Shown one piece after another: positions 7,140 through 14,225 of a DNA stretch of 15,909 nucleotides (position 1 is its first letter; every line of letters begins with the position of its first letter). Under the pieces are notes generated by a model. That model made no database searches, had not been told where the DNA came from, and saw only the letters and a program-made list of their open reading frames with translations. This stretch comes from an uncultured Pseudomonadota bacterium. Its GTDB lineage: Bacteria > Pseudomonadota > Gammaproteobacteria > Steroidobacterales > Steroidobacteraceae. The stretch is from positions 1 to 15,909 of the forward strand of contig CAITAM010000392.1 in the NCBI GenBank assembly GCA_903890265.1. Direction: 5' to 3'. Position numbers and translations under genes: made by a program.

Positions 7140-8015
7140 TTGGCGACCAAAAGAGACACCGCCCCGCTCGCGTCGGCGGGCGACCTCGATTTCCTCCGGC
7201 AGCAGCTGGCCGTGAAGCTCGATTCGGGTGACGTGCGGATACCGATGCTGCCGGAAGTGGCGGTGCGCGTCATTCAGGCGGCTGCCGACCCGGACGTCAG
7301 TGCGCGCGACATGGCGCAGATCATCTACGCCGATCCGGCGCTCGCGGCGCACGTCATGCGGCTGGTCAATTCGAGCGCGTACCGCCCGGCCCAGCCCATC
7401 CAGTCACTGCACCACGCCATCAGCTGGCTCGGCATGGGCGAGGTGTGCGAGCTCGCCTTCACGGCGGCGGTCAAGTCGCGGCTGCTGAACATCCCGCGGC
7501 AGCGCGCGCGGACCGCGCGGCTCTGGGCGACCGCGGTCGGCAGTGCGGCCTGGGCACGCGTCATTGCCGACATCTGCGGGCGGGGTGGCGAGGTGGCCTA
7601 TCTTGCCGGCCTGATGCACGAGGTCGGCATCCCCGTTTGCCTGCAGGCCTGTGTCGATCTCGGCGCCGAGCTCAACACGGTGCTGTCGGAGGAGACCATC
7701 GACGCGCTGGTGGCGGAGTTCAAAGGCCCGGTTGGAACGCGCGTGGCGACCGTCTGGGAACTGCCGCCCACCGTGGCTGCGGCGATCGCCGGCTGGGTGG
7801 AGTGGGAGACCGCGGTCGATCAGCGGGATCTGTGCGCGGTGACTTACCTCGCCCATCAGCTTGCCGAGCACACGCTGGCCGGCAGCGAGCCGCTCGCGCT
7901 CGCGCTGAACGATGACCCCGTGGTGGCGTACCTGAAACTCTCCGGCGTGGCGCTGAACGCGGTACTCGGCCAGGCGCCGCTCGTCGAGGCGACGATCGAC
8001 GGCTTCAGGCTCTAG
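7140..8015 (+). CDS. HDOD domain protein (signalling/regulatory)
   Basis: This is a 291-residue soluble protein made almost entirely of one HDOD domain. The hallmark opening IPMLPEVAVRVIQAAADPD is followed by IIYADPALAAHVMRLVNSSAY, then SLHHAISWLGMGEV, and the helical bundle runs to about residue 220. The residue pair that is His-Asp in catalytic HD phosphohydrolases reads His160-Glu161 in GLMHEVG, and other metal ligands are not obvious, so hydrolase activity is doubtful. HDOD proteins are usually non-enzymatic scaffolds or regulators in signal transduction. The start is TTG, supported by GGAGG 6 nt upstream. It carries no attached GGDEF, EAL, receiver or kinase domain. It lies 74 bp after the aminotransferase gene behind a palindromic leader, so it may be separately controlled. 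Confidence 0.88.
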   Translation: MATKRDTAPLASAGDLDFLRQQLAVKLDSGDVRIPMLPEVAVRVIQAAADPDVSARDMAQIIYADPALAAHVMRLVNSSAYRPAQPIQSLHHAISWLGMGEVCELAFTAAVKSRLLNIPRQRARTARLWATAVGSAAWARVIADICGRGGEVAYLAGLMHEVGIPVCLQACVDLGAELNTVLSEETIDALVAEFKGPVGTRVATVWELPPTVAAAIAGWVEWETAVDQRDLCAVTYLAHQLAEHTLAGSEPLALALNDDPVVAYLKLSGVALNAVLGQAPLVEATIDGFRL

Positions 8016-8017
8016 GT

Positions 8018-8032
8018 CGGCCGTGACGGCCG
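8018..8032 (+). terminator. Short GC hairpin after the HDOD gene
   Basis: CGGCCG-TGA-CGGCCG begins 3 nt after the stop codon. Its stem is 6 bp with a 3-nt loop and no U-tract follows, so termination is only a possibility. It lies between the HDOD gene and the next gene. Confidence 0.3.
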
Positions 8033-8057
8033 GCTCGCCGTGCCCGGCGGTCCGTGC

Positions 8058-8063
8058 TTGAAT
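8058..8063 (+). promoter_or_regulatory. -10-like hexamer 6 nt before the PLP-enzyme start
   Basis: TTGAAT is followed by exactly 6 nt (ggcgga) and then ATG at 8070. There is no convincing Shine-Dalgarno sequence. A transcript starting at the ATG itself would be leaderless. The -35 region (about 8035-8040, TCGCCG) is weak. Confidence 0.35.
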
Positions 8064-8069
8064 GGCGGA

Positions 8070-9248
8070 ATGAAGCCCCGCACCCGTCTCGTTCATCCCC
8101 GGTCGGCACCGCCGCCGGCTGACAACCGGCCGCTCGTCGCGCCCATCTACCAGTCGGTCAAGTTCACGCACGACACGCTCGAGGCGACCGAGGGCGTGTG
8201 GCGGCACAAGACGCCGGGCTATTCCTATTCGCGCGAGCAGAACCCGAGCCTGCGCGAACTGGAGCTGGCGCTGGCCGACCTGCAGGGCACGGACGAGGCA
8301 CTGGTCGTGGCGTCCGGCATGGCGGCCGTCTCGGTCACGCTGCTCGGGCTGCTCAAGGCCGGCGATCACGTGCTGCTGTTCCTCGACAACTACCTGCCGA
8401 CCCGCCAGTTCGTGAAGCAGATCCTCGGGCGGTTTGGCGTCACCCACGCGCTGGTGCCGATCGACGACCCGGCGGCGATCGAGCGGGCGGTGGCCGAGCG
8501 GCCACCGACACTCATCTGGTTCGAGAACCCCACCAACCCGCTGCTCAAGGTCGCCGACGGCGCGCACCTGCGTCAGGTCGCCGACACCGCGGGCGCGCTG
8601 CTCGTACTCGACAACACCTTTGCCGGCCCGCACCAGGGCCACGGATCCGGGGTCGATCTTTACGTGCACAGCCTGACGAAATCGGCGGCCGGGCACGGCG
8701 ACGTCATGGGCGGCCTGATCGCAGGCCCGAAGGCGCTGATCGACCGGCTGCGACCCACCGCCTCACTCGTGGGCGCGACCCTCGATCCGCACGCCGCGTT
8801 TCTCATCCAGCGCGGCCTCAAGACCTACTTCCTGCGCCGCGAGGCCATGGTGCGGTCCGCGGAGCGAGTCGCCACCTACCTCGCCAGCCATCCCGCGGTG
8901 GCCCGGGTGCATTACCCCGGCCTCGCCAGCCACCCGCGCCACGACCTCGCGCGGGCGCAGTTCGAGGACTTCGGCACGGTCGTGACGATCGATCTGCGCG
9001 GGAGCGAGGCCACCCTGCGTGCCTTCACCGATGCGCTGACCTGCTTCAGCGTGGCGGCGAGTCTCGGCTCGGCGGATTCCCTGATCGTGCCGGCGCAGCT
9101 CCTCGGTACCCAGGGGCTGTCGCGGGCCGACGCCGAGCGGCTCGGGCTCACGGCCACCACCGCGCGCCTGTCGATCGGCCTCGAGGACCCGGAAGACCTC
9201 GTCAGCGACCTCGCCCGGGCGCTCGCGATCACCTCAGCGACGCAGTAG
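8070..9248 (+). CDS. PLP-dependent Cys/Met metabolism enzyme (cystathionine gamma-synthase family)
   Basis: This is a fold-type I PLP enzyme of the trans-sulfuration family, 392 residues from the ATG at 8070. Members make or cleave cystathionine, homocysteine or methionine in the cytoplasm. I see PIYQSVKF, YSREQNPSLRELE with the phosphate-binding tyrosine and arginine of the neighbouring subunit (Y53, R55), SGMAAVS, Y108 in LDNYLPTRQ at the active-site tyrosine, ENPTNP, the PLP aspartate D181 in LDNTFAGP, and the Schiff-base Lys204 in SLTKSAAGHGDVMGG. The segments LDNYLPTRQ (usually YGGT or YGCT) and SLGSADSLIVPAQL (usually SLGGxESL) depart from MetB, MetC and MetZ, so I do not assign a specific reaction. 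A GTG at 8040 in frame would add ten unlikely residues. Its 3' end overlaps the convergent DUF2905 gene by 15 bp. Confidence 0.85.
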   Translation: MKPRTRLVHPRSAPPPADNRPLVAPIYQSVKFTHDTLEATEGVWRHKTPGYSYSREQNPSLRELELALADLQGTDEALVVASGMAAVSVTLLGLLKAGDHVLLFLDNYLPTRQFVKQILGRFGVTHALVPIDDPAAIERAVAERPPTLIWFENPTNPLLKVADGAHLRQVADTAGALLVLDNTFAGPHQGHGSGVDLYVHSLTKSAAGHGDVMGGLIAGPKALIDRLRPTASLVGATLDPHAAFLIQRGLKTYFLRREAMVRSAERVATYLASHPAVARVHYPGLASHPRHDLARAQFEDFGTVVTIDLRGSEATLRAFTDALTCFSVAASLGSADSLIVPAQLLGTQGLSRADAERLGLTATTARLSIGLEDPEDLVSDLARALAITSATQ

Positions 9249-9434
9249 CTTCAAGAGCAGCGAGCCCACGACGCTGACGAAGAGCATGGTGACCCAGGGG
9301 AAGTAGACCTTGAGTCCGGGGCGGTCGATGACGACATCACCCGGCAACCGGCCGAACGGCAGCTGGCGCAGCCACGGCCAGAACGCGGCCATGGCGATGA
9401 GGGCGGCACCGGCAACGAACAGCAGTCGACGCAT
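9234..9434 (-). CDS. DUF2905 family small membrane protein
   Basis: This is a 66-residue protein with two hydrophobic segments: residues about 4-20 (LLFVAGAALIAMAAFWP) and 44-62 (YFPWVTMLFVSVVGSLLLK). The conserved centre FGRLPGDVVIDRPG between them is the DUF2905 signature as I remember it. The function of the family is unknown. The ATG at 9434 gives the standard length. The frame stays open further upstream, but that part is antisense to the methyltransferase gene. No Shine-Dalgarno sequence is visible, and a -10-like GACAAT lies 6 nt before the ATG. The gene converges on the PLP-enzyme gene (15-bp overlap) and diverges from the methyltransferase gene, with 66 bp between starts. Confidence 0.85.
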   Translation of the reverse strand: MRRLLFVAGAALIAMAAFWPWLRQLPFGRLPGDVVIDRPGLKVYFPWVTMLFVSVVGSLLLKLLRR

Positions 9435-9440
9435 GGCCGG

Positions 9441-9446
9441 ATTGTC
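9441..9446 (-). promoter_or_regulatory. -10-like hexamer 6 nt before the DUF2905 start
   Basis: Read on the minus strand, GACAAT is followed by exactly 6 nt (ccggcc) and then the ATG at 9434. With no ribosome site visible, this suggests a leaderless transcript. Confidence 0.35.
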
Positions 9447-9500
9447 GCAGGACGCGGCGCGGCGCGCTATCGTGAGGGGGGTTGGGCCGGGAGGGGTGCG

Positions 9501-10298
9501 ATGGCGCTCAAGGTGGATCAGCCGGCCGAGGTCGGCGAGTACGACGAAGGCATGCAGACGCTGCTGCAGCTCGTCTGGGGTGACGGTTTCCTGTCGCCGG
9601 GCGGACCGGACGAGGTCGCGCGGGTGCTCGAAGGCGTCGACCTGACGGGGTGTCGCGTGCTCGACATCGGCTCTGGTCTCGGCGCCATCAGCCTGCTGCT
9701 GCTGACGGCCCATGGCGCGGCCTCGGTGACCGGCATTGACCTTGAGCCGGAGCTGGTCGCGAAGGCCACCGACCGCGCGCGCGCCATGGGTCTTGCCGAC
9801 CGGGCTGTCTTCCGGACCGTAACGGCCGGGCCGTTCGGTTTCGACGACGGCTCGTTCGATGTCGTCTTCTCCAAGGACTCGCTGGTTCAGATTCCCGACA
9901 AATCCGCGATTTTCGCCGAGATCCGCCGGGTCCTGCGACCGGGCGGGCTGTTTGTCGCCAGTGACTGGCTGCGCGGCGGGAGCGGCGAATACTCGGCGGA
10001 AATGATCGAGTATTTCAGGCTCGAGGGAATCACCTACAACATGGCCTCCATGGCGGAGTCGGCGGCCGCGCTCGCGGCGGCAGGGTTCACCGATATCGTG
10101 CTCCGCGACCGCAATCCCTGGTATCGCGAACTCGCGCGCCGTGAGCTCGAGTCCCTGTCCGGCGAGTGGTACCCGACGCTCCTGGAGCGCCTCGGCGAGG
10201 AGCGGGCGAACCACTTCGTCGTCAACTGGCGCCAGCTCGTCACGGTCCTCGAGCGCGACGAGTTAAAGCCCGCGCACCTGCGGGCCGTCAGCCCGTAG
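9501..10298 (+). CDS. SAM-dependent methyltransferase, phosphoethanolamine N-methyltransferase-like
   Basis: This is a class I methyltransferase of 265 residues. Motif I VLDIGSGLGAISLLL (D55 to G61 gives the glycine-rich loop), an acidic GIDLEPEL after strand 2, FDVVFSKDSLVQI, and EIRRVLRPGGLFVASDW are clear. The N-terminal VWGDGFLSPGG and the SKDSLVQIPDK segment resemble phosphoethanolamine/phosphocholine methyltransferases (FGxGFVSxGG and SRDxxLHIxDK), which methylate the amino headgroup with S-adenosylmethionine. Small-molecule amine methylation is therefore a reasonable guess, but the exact substrate is not shown. It has a strong ribosome site GGAGG (9490-9494) 6 nt before the ATG and a possible -10 TATCGT at 9468-9473. 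It stands alone on its strand and converges on aceK with 7 bp between the stops. Confidence 0.82.
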   Translation: MALKVDQPAEVGEYDEGMQTLLQLVWGDGFLSPGGPDEVARVLEGVDLTGCRVLDIGSGLGAISLLLLTAHGAASVTGIDLEPELVAKATDRARAMGLADRAVFRTVTAGPFGFDDGSFDVVFSKDSLVQIPDKSAIFAEIRRVLRPGGLFVASDWLRGGSGEYSAEMIEYFRLEGITYNMASMAESAAALAAAGFTDIVLRDRNPWYRELARRELESLSGEWYPTLLERLGEERANHFVVNWRQLVTVLERDELKPAHLRAVSP

Positions 10299-10305
10299 CC
10301 CCACG

Positions 10306-12048
10306 TCAGAGGCTGCTCGCCACCGACACACGCGGCGTGTGCGCGTAGGGCAGCACTTCGAGAACCTCCTCGGCCGCGAGCCGGGCCTGTATGCCGCGCC
10401 ACCACTGGGCCGTGAGGATCTCGCCGTGGTGGTTGAGAAACGCCTCGCGCAGCGTGCCGAACATGCCGAGGAAGTTGATGAACGTTTCCGGGAAGACGTC
10501 GTTGTCGGCGACGTAGAACCAGGACTCCGCCCGCATCTCGTCCTCGTCGGACGTGGCGACGGGCAGTTCCCGGAACCGGCACTCCGTGACGAGGCAGAGT
10601 TCGTCGTAGTCGTAGAAGATCACCCGGCCGTGGCGCGTCACGCCGAAGTTCTTCAGCAAGAGGTCACCGGCAAAGATATTGGTCAGCGCCAGGTCGCGGA
10701 TTGCCTGCCCGTACTCGATGACGGCCGCCTCGGCGGCCTCTGCCGGGGCATCGCGCAGAAACAGGTTGAGAGGCGTCATGCGCCGCTCGATGTAGCAGTG
10801 ATCGAAGATGAGATCGTCACCGTCCTCGTGCACGGTCGCGGCCGTCTCCGCCTTGAACTCCGCGATCAGTGCCTCGCTGAAGCGCGCCCGGGGCAGGCGC
10901 AGCCGGCGGAACTCCTGTGCATCCACCAGGCGTCCGGCGCGATCGTGCTTGAAGACGAAGTCGTACTTCTTCAGCACGTCGCCGCGCGAGGTCGTCTTGA
11001 CCGCCGGAAACCGGTCGCGGATCAGTTTGAACACGACGTCGTAGGATGGCAGGAGGAAGACCACCATCACGAGGCCACGCTCGCCGGCCGCGTGGACGAA
11101 CTGGTCGTCACTGTCCGCGAGATGGCGTACGAACTCACGGTAGCGCTCGGTCTTGCCTTGTTTCGCACGGCCGAGCATGGTGAAAAGCTCGCTGACCGGC
11201 TTCCTGGGCATCAGCTGCTTCAGGAACAGCACCGTTTCGCCGACCCGCTCGAGATCGACGTGGAAGTAGGAGCGGGCGAAGCCGAAGAGGATGGACAGGT
11301 CATCCTGCGTCGTGAACACCGCATCGACCAGGATGCCGGCCTCGGTGTTCTTGAGCGCGATGACCAGCGGCATCGTCCAGCCCCGGCCGACGATGCGCCC
11401 GACGAGATAAGCCCGGCTGATCTGATAGAAGACCGGCCGGATGAGTTCGACCGCGGTGACGGCGCGCCGCTCCTGCAGGTCCGCGCACTGGGCCTTGACG
11501 ATCTTCGCGACCTGCCTGACGCTGGTATCGAAGTCGCGCCACGGCGCCTTGTGCGGCACGGCCGCGAGCAGCTCCTCGAACAGGAGTTCGAGCGAGCCCC
11601 GGTTCGGGTAGTGCGCGGTGTCGGCCGGTTCCCGGACGGCGGCCAGCGGATCGAGATCGAGGGCCACGAACTCGATTTCCGGTGCCACGCCGACCGTGCC
11701 GAAGAGACGCCGGGTCAGCGAATTGAAGAAAGTCTTGCGGAACTCGGCATCCGGCAGCGCCGCGATCCGGTCGGCGAAGTCCTCCTTGATCGCGATCCAC
11801 AGTTCACGGTGCAGGGCATCGGCGCCAAGCCGCAGCCGGAGACTCGCGACCTCGGCGTCGACGTGCTGCGTGTAGAGCTCGATTCGCTCCGTCGCATCCC
11901 GCTGGCTGCCGTGCCAGTCACGCGCATCAAAGCGTGCCGGCGCACGGCGGGTAATTGCACGGAACTCGGCGTTATAGCCGTCGAACGCCTCGACGGCGGT
12001 GCCGGCACACTCACGGCCGAGGGCCGCCAACCGCGCGTCGAGTTCCAT
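10306..12048 (-). CDS. aceK: Isocitrate dehydrogenase kinase/phosphatase
   Basis: This bifunctional enzyme phosphorylates and dephosphorylates isocitrate dehydrogenase, setting the split between the TCA cycle and the glyoxylate shunt. Its 580 residues compare with about 578 in E. coli. The N-terminal half is the AceK regulatory domain (ELWIAIKEDFADRI, FFNSLTRRLFGTVG). The kinase part has the ATP-binding stretch GLVMVVFLLPSYDVVFK with Lys341, KNTEAG (233-238), HCYIERRMTPLNLF, the catalytic GDLLLKNFGVT (461-471) and FYDYDE (478-483). The C-terminus TFINFLGMFGTLREAF is typical. The key positions look intact. The ATG is 7 bp after the icd stop, with AGGA upstream inside the icd end, so the two are almost certainly one transcript. 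Neither aceA nor aceB is adjacent, unlike the enterobacterial aceBAK order. Confidence 0.96.
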   Translation of the reverse strand: MELDARLAALGRECAGTAVEAFDGYNAEFRAITRRAPARFDARDWHGSQRDATERIELYTQHVDAEVASLRLRLGADALHRELWIAIKEDFADRIAALPDAEFRKTFFNSLTRRLFGTVGVAPEIEFVALDLDPLAAVREPADTAHYPNRGSLELLFEELLAAVPHKAPWRDFDTSVRQVAKIVKAQCADLQERRAVTAVELIRPVFYQISRAYLVGRIVGRGWTMPLVIALKNTEAGILVDAVFTTQDDLSILFGFARSYFHVDLERVGETVLFLKQLMPRKPVSELFTMLGRAKQGKTERYREFVRHLADSDDQFVHAAGERGLVMVVFLLPSYDVVFKLIRDRFPAVKTTSRGDVLKKYDFVFKHDRAGRLVDAQEFRRLRLPRARFSEALIAEFKAETAATVHEDGDDLIFDHCYIERRMTPLNLFLRDAPAEAAEAAVIEYGQAIRDLALTNIFAGDLLLKNFGVTRHGRVIFYDYDELCLVTECRFRELPVATSDEDEMRAESWFYVADNDVFPETFINFLGMFGTLREAFLNHHGEILTAQWWRGIQARLAAEEVLEVLPYAHTPRVSVASSL

Positions 12049-12055
12049 GCCGTCC

Positions 12056-13354
<1,299 letters not shown>

Positions 13355-13412
13355 GGGGGGAAGGTCTCCTTCGCGGCGCCGTGCCAAAAGTGAGCCCGGG
13401 GGCTGGACGGAA

Positions 13413-13421
13413 AATGTAACA
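13413..13421 (-). promoter_or_regulatory. Candidate extended -10 promoter of icd-aceK
   Basis: On the minus strand the bases read TGT-TACATT, an extended -10 element (TGn plus 4 of 6 consensus bases), about 58 bp before the icd ATG. Upstream positions are GC-rich with no good -35, which extended -10 promoters tolerate. Two small GC hairpins (13424-13438 and 13435-13447) overlap just upstream. Confidence 0.35.
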
Positions 13422-13511
13422 CAGGGGCGCGCGGCCCCGATCCGGGGCGGCGGGGCCGGCTCGGGCGGGCGGAAAACCCCGCAAACGGGCGGGCCGGTCG
13501 CGCGTAAGCCC

Positions 13512-13525
13512 TTGTCTGTAAACAA
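13512..13525. promoter_or_regulatory. AT-richer imperfect dyad between icd and the PAP2 gene, operator-like
   Basis: TTGTCT-GT-AAACAA is a 14-bp imperfect palindrome (5 of 6 arm positions match) in an unusually AT-rich patch of the divergent intergenic region. It lies about 160 bp from the icd start and 100 bp from the PAP2 start. A regulator binding here could act on either gene. Confidence 0.3.
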
Positions 13526-13564
13526 TTCGTCATCCGTCGTTCACTAGCGAGACGCAAACGCGCA

Positions 13565-13604
13565 CTATCCTTGTCCGGATAGCTGTTACCGACCGCCGGG
13601 TCGG
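13565..13604 (+). promoter_or_regulatory. Two small stem-loops and a -10-like box before the PAP2 gene
   Basis: CTATCC-TTGTCC-GGATAG (13565-13582) is a perfect 6-bp inverted repeat, and CCGACC-GCCG-GGTCGG (13589-13604) is another. TATCCT (13566-13571) could be a -10 box, in which case the first repeat overlaps the promoter and the second lies in the leader. The ribosome site GAGGAG at 13614-13619 follows. Confidence 0.3.
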
Positions 13605-13625
13605 CCGGATCCCGAGGAGTCCCCG

Positions 13626-14174
13626 ATGAGCGCGAGCCGCGCCGAGAGGCTGTTCAGGCGAGTCGATGCGGCCGAGAGCCGTGTCTGCCGCAGCCTCAAC
13701 CGCGGCTGCGACAAGCCGCTCGTGCTCGGGCTCTTCCGCGCCGTCAGCCGCCTCGGCGATGGCATCTTCTGGTATTGCCTCATGCTCCTGCTGCCGGTGA
13801 TCTACGGCGAGGCGGGACTGCGCGCCTCGGCGCAGATGGCGGTCGTCGCGGTCGCGGGCGTGCTGGTCTACAAGGCGCTGAAGCACCATCTCGTGCGCGA
13901 GCGGCCCTACATCACCCAGGCCGGCATCTTCGCGGGCACGCCACCGCTCGATCGCTACAGTTTCCCGTCGGGCCACACGCTCCACGCCGTGTCCTTCACG
14001 ATGCTCGCGGTGGCGCATTTCCCGGTCCTCGGCTGGGTCCTGATCCCCTTCGCCGTACTGATCGCGGCGTCCCGCGTCGTGCTCGGCCTGCATTACCCGA
14101 CCGACGTGCTCGCCGGCGGCGCCATCGGCGCCACGCTCGCGCTGGCCGGCCAGCTGCTGCTGACGTTTGCCTGA
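13626..14174 (+). CDS. PAP2 family phosphatase, membrane-bound
   Basis: This is an integral membrane phosphatase of 182 residues from the acid phosphatase/vanadium haloperoxidase superfamily. All three signature motifs are intact: KHHLVRERP (K-x6-RP), FPSGHT (PSGH with the catalytic histidine) and SRVVLGLHYPTD (SR-x5-H-x3-D). About four or five hydrophobic segments surround them. Such proteins dephosphorylate lipid phosphates such as phosphatidate, phosphatidylglycerol phosphate or undecaprenyl pyrophosphate at the outer face of the inner membrane. The substrate cannot be read from the sequence. The ATG has GAGGAG 6 nt upstream. The gene diverges from icd and runs in the same direction as the polyphosphate phosphotransferase gene 51 bp downstream, with which it may or may not be cotranscribed. 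Confidence 0.88.
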   Translation: MSASRAERLFRRVDAAESRVCRSLNRGCDKPLVLGLFRAVSRLGDGIFWYCLMLLLPVIYGEAGLRASAQMAVVAVAGVLVYKALKHHLVRERPYITQAGIFAGTPPLDRYSFPSGHTLHAVSFTMLAVAHFPVLGWVLIPFAVLIAASRVVLGLHYPTDVLAGGAIGATLALAGQLLLTFA

Positions 14175-14182
14175 GGGCCCGG

Positions 14183-14205
14183 GCGGGCGCGCTGCGCCTG
14201 CCCGC
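14183..14205 (+). terminator. GC-rich hairpin between the PAP2 and PPK2-type genes
   Basis: GCGGGC (14183-14188) pairs with GCCCGC (14200-14205) around an 11-nt interior that can form a further GCG/CGC pairing. No U-tract follows. It may be a weak terminator or merely chance in GC-rich DNA. Confidence 0.25.
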
Positions 14206-14213
14206 AACGCTGC

Positions 14214-14219
14214 TAAGCT
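14214..14219 (+). promoter_or_regulatory. -10-like hexamer 6 nt before the PPK2-type gene start
   Basis: TAAGCT is followed by exactly 6 nt (tgtgcg) and then GTG at 14226. No Shine-Dalgarno sequence is visible. A leaderless transcript would fit. The -35 region is weak. Confidence 0.35.
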
Positions 14220-14225
14220 TGTGCG

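Noticed and set aside
9435..10214. Upstream extension of the DUF2905 frame on the minus strand
   Set aside because: The extra residues are antisense to the methyltransferase gene. The 66-residue form has the normal family length.
13355..13525. N-terminal extension of icd
   Set aside because: The extra residues are Pro/Arg-rich without similarity to Icd, and a ribosome site precedes the ATG at 13354.
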